64,000 nucleotides of DNA from Vandiemenella viatica (Eukaryota > Arthropoda > Insecta > Orthoptera > Morabidae). The notes below the pieces were generated by a model. That model worked only from the letters and a program-made list of their open reading frames with translations. It searched no databases and had not been told where the DNA came from. The DNA lies in contig CM061914.1 in NCBI GenBank assembly GCA_031002005.1, forward strand, positions 191,226,685 to 191,290,684. Reading direction: 5' to 3'. A program made the position numbers and the translations under genes. Each line of letters opens with the position of its first letter. Position 1 is the first letter of the stretch. Of the stretch, positions 1 through 10,010 are shown in pieces.

Positions 1-1060
1 AAAACATCATCTGCAAATCACATAAAGATTTGTTACTATATTTTATATAGTTTATGGGTAATGATTTTTTGTTCTAAAAGACAAAAAATTATTACTTTTA
101 TAAATAACTTGGAGCTTGTAAGTTTGTTCGTGTTGTTATGACAGGTTCCATTTTTTATCTGATTAATCATTGTTCTATTAACAAGAGATGGTGAAAGTCT
201 GATGTGTTCATCAATCTTAGTTTTAGAGAAAAGTGTACCAGAAGATAAAAAAATGTAGTTTTGAGAAAAAAACTGTACTAAAAGTTTTACATACGAGAAA
301 CTAATGTAGATTACAATACAGACATACTACTACCACGCATCACGAAAACATCAATAACTCCTAATCTATTCGTCAAATTTGCCTGAAACAAACGGCATTT
401 TGTAGCTAAATAATTGGAGCATTGAAAAAGACTTAAAAAAAAAACGATTTTTTTGAGCCTGTTCGCGACTGTGTCCCCTTGATCTGAATTTAAAATTAAG
501 GAATACTTGTATTAATTTTAGGGGATCTCTTTTAGGAATTAGGAATTGGTAACACTGCTGTACAAAACCATCATTTTCTCCTTTTTTTGTTTATTGGCAT
601 TTAAACTTTTGGTCATACAGCGATACCAAGTCAAATTTTACTCTTGTAAAGTTTTGGGTTATTCTTTCGCGACAAATGATAGGATTAAGAGATGTATAAC
701 AACATTTTCAGTGGCCAGTAAATGTTTCATGTTGATTATTGACTGGATGCCCTCTTGTCAAAGCGTCTTCGTGAAGTTCGTGATGTTGTAGTATTTCTTG
801 CAGCCGAAGAACCTGTGCTTAATGTCGCGTTCTACATCTTCTTCAAAATCACGTAGTGGAGATTTAATTGCTCTAATTCTGTACGGATGTGAGGGAAGGA
901 AACCATGGCTGAACTTTAATCTAGCTATTGTAGTTATTAGTCCTCTTGGTGGAGCGCCTTTTTGATGTCTCTGGGATTTTGGTATCTGGGGGTGGATGCA
1001 AGCGTAGTGTGATATTTCCGACCATTCTCTGTCCCACATTTCCCTTTCTTAAGGAAGTTT
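1..1060. other. AT-rich sequence, no gene recognised
   Basis: This is AT-rich DNA with short homopolymers. The small open frames here lack any recognisable motif. I see no gene or bounded repeat before the LINE relic. Confidence 0.5.
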
Positions 1061-1064
1061 GTGA

Positions 1065-1375
1065 TAATCTCCTACGTTTGCACTTGCTGGCACTGAAACT
1101 GGGTGAATGCACGTTTACCAATAAGTTTAAACGAAACGTGCGTCGTCTATCTGCCTGAGACTCCCAGCCCAGTCTACTAATCAGTTCTGTGACGCTTTCA
1201 TAAGGACTGTAGCAAGCGGTCACGAATCGAGTGGCTCTTTACTTTCTCTATACTGTCAATCAACCCCTTAACCAAACGGATCTCAAATGGCACAACAGTA
1301 GTCCAAATGTGGACGCACAAGAGATTTGTACGCTATCACCCTTTTTGTTTATTGCAATTTTTCAAGATTCGACCC
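1065..1375 (-). pseudogene. CR1-like LINE fragment (LINE-A), reverse transcriptase C-terminal end
   Basis: The minus strand encodes a short piece with YSPYESVTELISRLGWES followed by DRRRTFRLNLLVN. This is the C-terminal tail of reverse transcriptases of CR1/Jockey/L2-type LINEs. The same stretch occurs, better preserved, in the copy at about 54.14-54.82 kb. The nucleotide match covers roughly 1090-1375. Upstream codons (1231-1375) still resemble the FRKGLIDSIEKVQRR region but the frame is broken. It is a 5'-truncated, dead insertion. The exact clade cannot be settled from this fragment. Confidence 0.75.
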
Positions 1376-1379
1376 ATGA

Positions 1380-2385
1380 ATCCTGTACTCGGTCGTCACT
1401 TTGTACTACTCTCATCCATCACGTGCCTGACATTCCGTATCATCGTGATGAAAACTTTCTAGGACAGATAACTCTTTAGCTCAAGTCAAATACCGATTAC
1501 TATCATACAGAATAAAATTCTATACTGAAAACAGTGGATTTGATTAAAAATAATGATTACCAACAACCTTGGTATCAAGTAAATAAAGATTTCGAAATCG
1601 TAGTTCAAAGTAAATTATAGTGTATCCTACTGGTATTGCGTACACTATTTTGTTCTGCCACAGTCTGTAACAAACGTAGTTAGCTTCTGTGGTCGAATGT
1701 CAGCGATCAGTTTTTATATATATGATCGTCAAAACAGAGATATTCTAGTTGTGTGCGCATTCTGTCCTGTGTTGTTACCTCCAGAGGTAAAGGCAACACA
1801 TAGTAAAGCATTACACACTGACATTCGTTGCTAATTGGATCTGCAATTCTGTCTGTCTAATTAAGAAACACCGCGGATGGAACGTGAAACCTGCAATCAA
1901 CATAATCTTGATGCTCTGTAAAAAAAATAATCGCCAATCAGTTCCAGATTTTAATAATTAGCTGGGATCGACTTGAAGAATCGCAAAAAAACTTATTATG
2001 TCCCCTAATTGGATCCATCGTACCAGACTGAGTCTCGCGTTTCTAAACAAGGAACGTGGGAACAGTACACAGCTGCTGTGGAAAGAACTCTTTCGCTTGT
2101 TTGAAAGAAAATAAAAAGACATAAACCCAGATATCCAAATACTGGCAATCAACCTCTACAACACAACACGGTCACTCTACATAAAACTACCACATTATAA
2201 AAACAATAAGAAGTGGCAAACAGGAAATGAACGATCACATAAACCTAACAGACACACATTAACACGACAAACAAAAAAATGAAAAAAAAAAAAAACACAA
2301 CTAAAATATGGTAAACTAACATTTTCACGTACCACACATAAACCGAAAACAGATTTTTTGTAACAATACTCTTTTTCTAACTTTC
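1380..2385. other. AT-rich sequence, nothing recognised
   Basis: No supported coding region. A short alternating TA tract sits near 1715-1725 and an A-rich tract near 2275-2300. Confidence 0.4.
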
Positions 2386-2389
2386 AAAC

Positions 2390-2531
2390 TTGGCCCTATC
2401 AAAACAAACCGAAGCCAAATTCCATCACTACCGCACCATCGGTCATCCAGCAGCACTGTATGCGACGGAGACATCATCATTAACGGTAAATGTCAAAGGA
2501 ATGGAGAAAATAGCAAGACAGATACTGAGGG
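2390..2531 (+). pseudogene. LINE reverse-transcriptase C-terminal fragment, interrupted by a Penelope-like element
   Basis: The first ~48 codons read FHHYRTIGHPAALYATETSS and then GMEKIARQILREI. This matches the common LINE pattern of a Y-x-T-x-x-x-P block, an LYG/LYA-S/T-ET block and an E-R-K-x-L-R-x-I block near the end of the RT protein. At about 2532 the frame runs straight into Penelope-like sequence. The likely continuation of the LINE resumes at 3250. The simplest reading is a Penelope-like insertion into an older LINE. Confidence 0.5.
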
Positions 2532-3240
2532 AAATAACAGTATACATAGGACAAACAGCCAGAAAATTTGAAACCAGATATAAGGAACACGCGAGAGCTC
2601 TCAGATGTACCAACCACTCAACATTCGCTGAAAACTTGTTACAATAGAATCATTCACACACCAACATATAAACAGATATGCAAAAACAAAAGATTAATAA
2701 TCACAACAAAAACATTATGACTATTCAGGAAAACATCCACATATAAAAAACACTCAATAATGGTAAAAAAAGGTTATGAATGAATATATACACCTAACAT
2801 ACCAAACCTTGTTCAAGACATTAAAACAGGCATAAATAGCATCTTATAAGAAACATATCAAACATACCGCCACAGAACAGACGTAGCTAGTGACCACAGA
2901 TTCAAAATAAGAAAATGTTCGACAACACATATCTGGCTCACGGTGGATGTCAATTACATCAAAAGTTTATATACATTTCGTAGCCGGCGAAATCGTTGGA
3001 ATCTATTCTAAAAAAAAACTTTTGACAGTAGCGGTAGTGAGACAAAAGTAGATGGTGTGGGAATACGAACTTGCGCGTGTTAACGCATGATAAAAAAACT
3101 GTAAGCAGTTAGCAATATAAGACAACTGAATCATTTTACAAACACAAAATCAAGTAACATTATTTTATGTGTATATATGTTTTTCTAGGGCACTGAAGAT
3201 GTCTTAAATAAAGACGAAACGCTTTTGCCATAAAAAAAAA
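2532..3240 (+). mobile_element. Penelope-like element, 3' fragment with GIY-YIG remnant
   Basis: The start encodes VYIGQTARKFETRYKEHARA followed by CTNHSTFAENLL. This is the conserved opening of the GIY-YIG endonuclease domain that follows the RT in Penelope-like elements. The domain then decays: stop codons follow within about 40 codons and only frame scraps remain. The 3' end near 3190-3232 holds a CTGAAGA...GAAAC hairpin (separate entry) followed by a run of A. A second PLE fragment with a related GIY-YIG piece and 3' hairpin lies at 8.65-9.40 kb. Confidence 0.65.
3193..3220 (+). other. Hammerhead-ribozyme-like hairpin at PLE 3' end
   Basis: The box CTGAAGA (3193-3199) and the box GAAAC (3216-3220) flank a 5-bp stem GTCTT/AAGAC with a 5-nt loop. 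These are the two conserved core boxes of a hammerhead ribozyme, which Penelope-like elements are known to carry. One extra base separates CTGAAGA from the stem compared with the canonical core, so cleavage activity is doubtful. Confidence 0.4.
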
Positions 3241-3249
3241 TTTTTTTAG

Positions 3250-3543
3250 TTGCAAGGCGGCAAAATAACTGAAAAACAACAGTCCAAAGATTCAAGACGG
3301 CAAATGTGTGAGCAAAAGCTGAGAAGAACTATATTCAGTGACCGAACGATTCATGTCACTGGCACGGAAAAGACGCACGAAATTATACGGACATCAGCAC
3401 GAATTGATGATCAGCGACTGACCAAGAAAATCTTCCATGTCATCAACGGACCCCGACAAACCAAAGCACGCTGGATTGTAGGAATCCAGAAGGACCTCGC
3501 AGAAGTCAACCTACACCCACTGATGTCTACACGGAGTAAATAG
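3250..3543 (+). pseudogene. Probable continuation of the interrupted LINE, C-terminal end
   Basis: An open frame of 97 codons ends with RLTKKIFHVINGPRQTKARW followed by IVGIQKDLAEVNL. This resembles the extreme C-terminus of LINE pol proteins, where a basic stretch precedes a W-x-x-x-x-x-x-DL pattern. It lies immediately after the PLE 3' A-run, so it probably belonged to the same LINE as 2390-2531. No catalytic motif remains. The link between the two halves is inferred from position and character. Confidence 0.4.
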
Positions 3544-3784
3544 AGTATATTTAGACAGTTAATCACTTCACATATTTGCGTCTTAGATCCCAAGAGCAAA
3601 AAACATGAAACTGGGAAATGGATGGACACAAACTCGATCATAAGCCAAGAGCGAAAGGATGAGGAGGTTTTTGAAAGATAAGAAAAGCACCAAGAAGAAT
3701 AAAATGGAAAAATGAAATTAATGGTTCCACGCGCTCCTTAGTGGGCTAACTGATGAAATAAATAAATTAATAAAATTAATACTA

Positions 3785-4015
3785 ACCATGATACCGAGGG
3801 TGGTGGGTGAGTGGTTAACGTTCTGGCCTCGCATTCGGGAGGACACTGGTTCGAATCCCCGTCCGGGAATCCAGATTTCGGACATCCATAGTTTCACCAA
3901 ATCAGGAAAATCTCGATATGTTTCCTTCAAAAGGCCACGTCCGAATTCCTTTCCATTCCTTGTACCCAGTCTTTTGCGGCCCATAATGACCTCGACGTCG
4001 ACAAAGCCATAAAGA
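3785..4015 (+). mobile_element. tRNA-derived SINE, family 1 (SINE1), diverged full-length copy
   Basis: The head carries a tRNA-like region with a pol III A-box-like GTGGTGGGTGAGTGG and B box GGTTCGAATCC (about 3849-3859). The shared core then follows (compare GGAAAACCCAAATCTGGATG read in reverse in other copies), and the tail ends near GACCTCGACGTCGACAAAGC. At least seven further full or partial copies occur in the window. This one is clearly more diverged than those at 27.0 and 45.7 kb. Confidence 0.85.
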
Positions 4016-4139
4016 AAAATAAACGTTAACAAGAAAAACAAAAAATATTTTGGACCCTCAGGACATATGAGCGACCTTTTTTTTTAAAAAAAAAAAATAA
4101 AAATAAAAAAGCTCTACGAAGTCTTGTGAGGTTTGCTGG

Positions 4140-4276
4140 CAGTGGCCCGTGAGCTTTGGAGGGGGGGGGGCCCTCTGAGCTTTGGGGGCCCTCTGAACGG
4201 AGCTTGGGGGGCCTCTTGAGCTTGGGGGCCCCGATGCACGGCACCGCCTAGTCCTCCTATAGCTACGCCATTGGTT
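4140..4276 (-). mobile_element. hAT-like element end with GC-rich internal minisatellite
   Basis: Read on the minus strand the end is CCAATGGCGTAGCTATAGG, close to the CAGTGGCGTAGC-type termini common in hAT elements. Inside it are about four imperfect ~20-bp units with the theme GAGCTTTGGGGGCCCTCT. The opposite end was not found, so this is a solo end or deletion relic. The proline-rich open frames here are translations of this repeat, not genes. Confidence 0.45.
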
Positions 4277-4445
4277 GGAGTTTTCTGTAGACATAGCATA
4301 TAATGCATATATTGAGACGATGACATTAACTTTGTACAGAAAGTGTTTGAAATATTCGTCAATCTATAGCAGGGAGTTCGCGAGAAGATTTACGTAATGG
4401 CGGCTGACTGGGTATCTCGAGGATTCGACACGCAACATAGTGAAT

Positions 4446-4650
4446 TATTATTATTACTCCGTGATTCACTAAAAGTGTGTGGCGGAGAGTGCATTGCACC
4501 TATCTGAAAGAGTAATAGTTTGGAAGGGATATACGGGATGTGGCAGGAGGCGCCCATGGGCTTTTGTGAGGAACCATCCCAGCATTCGCCTGGAGTGATC
4601 CTGGAAAAGCATGGAAACCTCAGAACAGGATGGCCGGAGTGCTTTATCGA
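4446..4650 (-). mobile_element. SINE family 3 copy (SINE1 core with a LINE-A-like tail)
   Basis: The + strand begins TTATTACTCCGTGATTCACT and goes on with GTGTGGCGGAGAGTGCATTG. That segment resembles the LINE-A 3' end at 54.15-54.23 kb. It then passes into CATCCCAGCATTCGCCTGGA, the same core as SINE1. The tRNA head is missing or truncated. A second copy is at 36.84-37.02 kb. Confidence 0.65.
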
Positions 4651-4689
4651 AAGCTACTCCTGTCGGATTTTAAGTTTACTCGCCCGGTA

Positions 4690-5185
4690 AATCTTTTCTT
4701 TTCGATTCCCTATTCGCTCATGGAAAAAATGAGTACAGAAATAAATCGGTTCTGACCCTGACTTCCCTAATCTTATTTTCGCGGTCATTCCGAGGTACGA
4801 ATGTTGCTGGTAGCAATATTTGTTTCCCGTCATTTCGATACAAGTCGATTGTGAAATTTTCAATTACCTTCTGTCGAGAGCAACGCCTTCGCTGTTCCAG
4901 GTCTTCCCAACCTAACTCCTTCAGCATCGCTCTTACGCTTTCCCTCCAACTATATATATCTGTCACGAATCGGGCGGCTCTTCTTTGGACCTTCTCTAAT
5001 GCCTCCATTAATCACTTTTGTTGGGGACCCCATACAGAGCAACAATATTCCAAGTGAAGACGCACTAGTGGCTTGTATGCAGTCGATTTAACTTCCGGAG
5101 TGAATTGTCTTAAATTACGACCTAGAAATCGGAGCATACGATTTGCTTTCCCAATTACATTCTCGATTCGCTCATTCTATAGTGA
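4690..5185 (-). pseudogene. CR1-like LINE fragment (LINE-A related), RT C-terminal region
   Basis: The minus strand encodes MEALEKVQRRAARFVTDIYS, then LKELGWEDLEQRRR, then VPRNDRENKIREVRVRTD, the same order of motifs as LINE-A. Upstream codons on the minus strand to about 5185 continue the family pattern (LRFLGR, YKPLVR, HLEYCCSVWGPQ), broken by stops. This is a related but distinct subfamily from the copies at 1.1 and 54.1 kb. It is a 5'-truncated dead copy. Confidence 0.75.
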
Positions 5186-5189
5186 ATTG

Positions 5190-6480
5190 AAAATAAGCAA
5201 AATTGCTCCTAAACTCGATTCAACTTGCAACAAGAAATAAAGCCATCTATCAAATTAATTAATAACACGTTGCTGTATGAGACTGTATTACTTTTTTTTA
5301 AAAAAAAAAAAAAAAAAGCCAGTTCTTTTAAGGGGGTTTACCATTGTTTGGAAATTTTTTTAGGGGCACATGGAGATATGAGTTAGATAAATCCTGATAT
5401 ACAGATAAGACTGATGAGTAGCGAAAGAAGTAAAAGCGGGTTGGAGGATTTTCGTGATTCGGAGCTTAAAGCGAAGTCCGGGGTTGATGCATAAAAACAG
5501 ACAGTACGCCGTACCTCTGTTGCCGCCTCGTAGCCGGATGCATGACACGTGGCTCGCACGTGCGGTGGTTGATAAGGCACCCGGTATGCATCAGGTCACG
5601 TGGTGTCGTCAGGCCACCGTTATGTTTACGCAAAAAGTTGGCGAATTTATGTCCGAGCGCACAACATCCCGCGAGAGATCCATTTCATACGGCGCAGCAT
5701 TACCTGACAACGCAAACTTAAAAAAAAAAAAAAATATGTATTAGGACATAAAAGGTGTAAACACGTCCGTGTTTACGCAAATTAATTCTCCACTTTGCGA
5801 CGGTACGGTGTGTGCCCTGGTTTTAACTGTATTTTAAAACTTAATGAGGTTTTTAAAACAGCATAACTGTATCTCTTTGTGCGTACGGGATTCGCTTTTG
5901 AGGTTTATAAGAGTAGATTTTGCTCTCCCTATTGTCATTTAATTGTCTAAGTTAATTGATAAAGTCAAGATTTGCTTGTTTCGTAAACTCCGGACGCCAT
6001 TTTGGATACCGCTACCATTCCATCCTAAGTTACGTTCATTGCTGTCTCCTGTTTTTTGTTTTTTTTGTTTTTGTTTTAGAATATAAATTTTTTGAAAATA
6101 TAGAACATTAACACAAAAGATAAAAATAATCTTTTCACTCGGCCACAGATAGATTTTTTTTAAAAAAAATCCTTTAACAAACCGATTCATTCAGTTCTTC
6201 AACAATTTGGATTGGTATTCGTTGGACATACATCCCAGACAAAGATCCTAATAATCAAGCATGATTCGTAAATGTTTCTACGTGTGCATTCTTTATATAT
6301 TCCGTAGATTTATCTGTATTACACTTTTATGTCTCATACACTCTATACCGCAGTGATCCCTAGCGGTCATCTGTCCAAGTATTGCGAGAGCCAATAAAAG
6401 AAAAATTAAAAACTCTAATGCGTCTCTGCATTACTCATTTTCAAACTCTTCCTTTGTTATTATCTCTTTTTTTTAACTGC
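5190..6480. other. No gene recognised
   Basis: AT-rich DNA with two poly-A/T tracts (near 5290-5320 and 5720-5735). Bases 5500-5700 are richer in CpG and hold a small open frame without a recognisable motif. I see no bounded element. Confidence 0.4.
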
Positions 6481-6483
6481 TTA

Positions 6484-6702
6484 ACGTCTCTCAACAGCGA
6501 GGTCTTTAGAGACGGGAAAGGATGGGAGGCAAGGAATGGGAAGGAATTCGGCCATGGCCTTTTTAAGGAAGCATCCCGGCATTTGCCTGGAGTGATTTGG
6601 GAAACCATGGAAAACCCAAATCTGGATGCTCGGACGGGGATTCCAACCGCCGTCCTCCCGAATGCGAGGTCAGAATGCTAACCGTTACACCACCACTCTC
6701 GG
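6484..6702 (-). mobile_element. SINE1 copy
   Basis: This reverse-oriented copy runs from the tail (GCGAGGTCTTTAGAGACGGG) through the core (AACCCAAATCTGGATGC) to the reverse B box (ATTCCAACC, one base off consensus) and the head near CACTCTCGGTG. It is nearly full length. A T-rich tract precedes the tail end. Confidence 0.9.
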
Positions 6703-6989
6703 TGTTATTGTCTCACCTACTTTCTGTTTTTCTGATTATATACTGCTTTTACCTTAGCTACCGTCACAGATATGACATACATAAAAAGATTAATCGAGAA
6801 TCTCTGAAAAAAATTAATAAATAAAACAAACAAATTCACGTTTACCAAACAATTAGCACTGAAAAATAACTATACAAGGAATCCCAAAAATAGGGTTAGA
6901 AACCCTTAGGAGATTTATTATATTGTTATGAAGTGTGTAATTTAGTGGAGTTAATATCTCTGACGGACATTACAACCTATGTGTCCCAG

Positions 6990-7840
6990 AGACACACGGG
7001 CGGTGTAATACTGTTATCAACTTTAACTGCGATGGTGCTAACGCTCCGATGACAATTCCACTAGTCATCTAATTACCTCTTTTATTATTTTTTTATTTTT
7101 AATTTTTTCAAATAATTGGAGTGTTAAATTCCTCCACCATTTATTTTTCCGATTTACAAATTTTAGTCTTAAATTCCTTAAACGTTTTTGGTAAATTATT
7201 CATCACTTCACTTGGTAACTTGTTCCAATTCCTCACACTCTTACCAACAAAAGAAAATTTTCCCACTTCCTTATGCATGAAATCGAGCGCAAGCTTGTGG
7301 TGATGGTCATCTTTCCTCTTCCATGCGCCATTCCTAATTCTTTAACCCCAAACCCCAACATCAACATTATGCCCTGTACATTCCCAGCACTCTCTTCACC
7401 CTCCTCCTTTCCTCCAATGACTCCCAATCCATCTCCTTTATCGCATCAGTTACTGACTGGCCCCTGCGATAATTTCCACAAACAAATCTAGCTGCTTTTC
7501 TTTGCACGCACTCCAACTCCTGTATTTGATAACCAAAATGTGGGTACCAAAAAACAACAATATTCAACCAATGGTCTGACCAAAGTTTTGTAACCCAACT
7601 CCCTATCTTCTCTGCTACATCCTCTCATCACTCTCTGAAGTAAATGAAGGATTTTGTAACCTTTTCCTACCAGCTGTCCAATGTGCTCTGCCCAGTTGAG
7701 TTTATTATCAAACGTTATGCCAAGATAATTACACTTCAAGCCTTCAACAAGTGATTCTGACCCCACCCTATAATCATAAGCAGTCTTTAGTTTCTTATCT
7801 GTGTTCCTAATAAGCTGACCCTTCTTGGCGATCAATACAA
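6990..7840 (-). pseudogene. LINE-B (CR1-like) 3' region copy
   Basis: The minus strand carries the C-terminal RT domain in two frames: LKCNYLGITFDNKLNWAEHI, RVMRGCSRE, GYKTLVRPLVEY, then after a frame change QELECVQRKAARFVCGNYRR and DWESLEERRRVKRVLGMYRA. The 3' part continues to about 6990 and includes the tail seen in the other LINE-B copies (GCGATGGTGCTAACGCTCC). Frameshifts make it non-functional. Six LINE-B copies occur in the window; the longest, at 21.85 kb, retains RT catalytic motifs. Confidence 0.85.
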
Positions 7841-7919
7841 CTTATGAGAAAAAACAATGCAGTTACACTAAATATTCCTGATAGAATGAATGAAAATATT
7901 TTGTTTGTGGTTATTCGTC

Positions 7920-8310
7920 ATTTCGCATCAAACAAACGTTCGCGACTCCCCGGCACTTGGTGTTGCCGGCAGTGTGCGTCGTTATTGCTGCGCTGATGGG
8001 CCTCTCAGCGTCTGTCGACCTTCTTCGCGCCCGTGGAGCACTCTTGCGGCGTTATGCGGCGTCATTCTTCACGGGCTGAGTGCCCGACATTTCTCTCGCG
8101 CGTCACCGCACAACGAGGCTAAAGATTAAAGGGCGCCGTTATGAGCGCCTCGACGCAGCCTCAATTGGCCGCGGAAACCGAGCCTTTCATCTCGCCGCAA
8201 TGGTCCTCGTCTTCCACCTCGACAAGTAGCGTGAGGCGCGTCGCTGCACTCGCACTCAGATTACGACGACTCAGCTGCCACCTGGCGGAGCACTTCACGT
8301 ACTAACCGAA
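7920..8310. other. CpG-rich island in AT-rich surroundings
   Basis: About 390 bases are dense in CG dinucleotides and well above the surrounding GC content. An open frame (7890-8129, +) crosses it but shows no known motif. It could be a promoter-proximal or exonic piece of a host gene, or GC-rich repeat sequence. No TIR, tRNA box or LINE motif explains it. Confidence 0.35.
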
Positions 8311-8429
8311 ACGAGCTGTTTGAGAGGTTTACACTCGTTGGCGATTTTGAATTCACTTGACGCTACTTTCTTTTATCCCACGCGCCGTGACTGAAACATC
8401 CCAACTTTCCGATGTAAGCTTAACTGGTG

Positions 8430-8500
8430 TTCAGCCGGATAGCGTAGTAAAAACGTTTCGACAGCTGGCTATGTTGTCTTCTTCAGGTGTGGAAAGCTTC
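8430..8500 (-). mobile_element. Penelope-like element end fragment with hammerhead-like hairpin
   Basis: On the minus strand CTGAAGA (8480-8486) and GAAAC (8455-8459) flank a GACA/TGTC stem with a long loop. The layout is the same as at 3193-3220, including one extra base after CTGAAGA. It lies just before, and opposite in orientation to, the PLE fragment at 8.65 kb. Confidence 0.4.
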
Positions 8501-8649
8501 AGGCGTTGTAAGCTAGAAGTCACCGCCTAGACTGGCTTAGTTTACATTGAATCAGAACGCCTGCAAAGTCTCCCCTCACACATCCTAACCCTTTCTTCAC
8601 ACATTTTATTAATCTAAAGCAATTCAGCAACGAATTTTAGCTACAAAAG

Positions 8650-9400
8650 GTTAGGAAATTTAATACCCTACACAAAGAATATTCGAGGGCATTAAAGTGC
8701 TCTAATCATTGTACTTTTGCCGAGGAACTACTTGAAAATAGACGCAAACGCACTGAAATAGATATTTTTTTTTAATTGCCGATAATAAACGACCACAGAA
8801 AAAACATACTGACTATACAAGAAAATTTGAAACGAAGTGTAAAACGTAATTAATGACTCGTTCACTTCACGAAACAGACACTATTCAGAACGGTAAAAGC
8901 AATCCTACAGTCAAACACAGCAACATACCATAAATACAAACAAACAAACAAACAAACAAAACCACACAAAAAACAAGCTGGTAGTGTACTGTACTGTCTT
9001 AACGTAGCCGTCTCCTTTGTCTTAATCAGCGTAGACAATAATAAATGCGTGTATAGTTGTTACACAAACAAAGCAGGTGGTAAATAAATAAATAACAGTG
9101 TGCTTACAAAGAATGAAACATGTTTTGTGTTACGAAACACATCAGTAGGTATGTGGAACTCATAAAATAAGCAAACAGAAGATTGAAATGGAACATTTCC
9201 CGACTGAAATGTTATAACGAAATAAAAAACTGTAATTAAAGTGAAATAGTTATAATAACATTTAATAACAGATTATTATCATTACTATTGTTATTTACAA
9301 AAAAAAAAAACATTCCACAGCAATATCAAAACATGTGTATAACTTGTTTCATGGCACCGATGATGATTTAACCAAATCGAAATGAGTATGAGAGAACAAA
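8650..9400 (+). mobile_element. Penelope-like element, 3' fragment
   Basis: Bases ~8655-8740 encode RKFNTLHKEYSRALKCSNHC followed by TFAEELLENR. This is the same GIY-YIG region as at 2.55 kb (RKFETRYKEHARALRCTNHS). The rest is degraded. Near 9357-9382 is a hammerhead-like hairpin: CCGATGA, stem GATTT/AAATC, then GAAA. The U of the core CUGANGA is replaced by C. The fragment is certainly inactive. Confidence 0.55.
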
Positions 9401-9429
9401 CTTTTATTTTAGCTGCACTAGGCGGATAA

Positions 9430-10010
9430 ATAATACAAGCAGCTAGGAAAATGGCCAAAATAGGAACATGTGAAACCGAAAACTTCTATATATCATGACC
9501 TCTTGTAAAGACCGTTGCGCTAAACACTCTCGCGAAACAATCGCAAGAACAGTTTCTTTTGTAGTGGAATTGGATTGCAGACTATCTCGTTGCCGGAGTT
9601 TTACGGTCTACGTATATCCTTTCCGTCGTATTCTCTTCGGAACTGCGTCAGTGAGACAAGGTTTTCAGTAAGACAACCCACGCCTCCCACAAACACTGAA
9701 TCAACTACACTACAATGCTTACCCAGAAGATGGTTGTGTTCGTTAGATATTTTTTAAATTTTCAGTTTTATTTTTTAATTTTTATATCTTAATACATAAT
9801 AGCTCAGTACCTAGTTTCTACTCCGGGCGCATATTTCCAATACATTACAAGAAGTGAACAATATAAAATACCAGTTTGAAAATAACAGATGAACATTGTT
9901 CGGGATGTAAGACTAGTTTATGATAAATACCCTTATCAAGTTTCACGAAAGTTAGTTACATAATTAAATTAACAATGTGTAAGAATGTATTTTATAGGTG
10001 ATAGTGTTAT
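9430..10010. other. AT-rich sequence, nothing recognised
   Basis: No supported coding region or bounded repeat. It precedes the Helitron 5' end. Confidence 0.4.

Noticed and set aside
4026..4362. Three overlapping proline-rich minus-strand frames
   Set aside because: They arise from the GC-rich minisatellite at a hAT-like end; three parallel frames cannot all be real and none has a motif.
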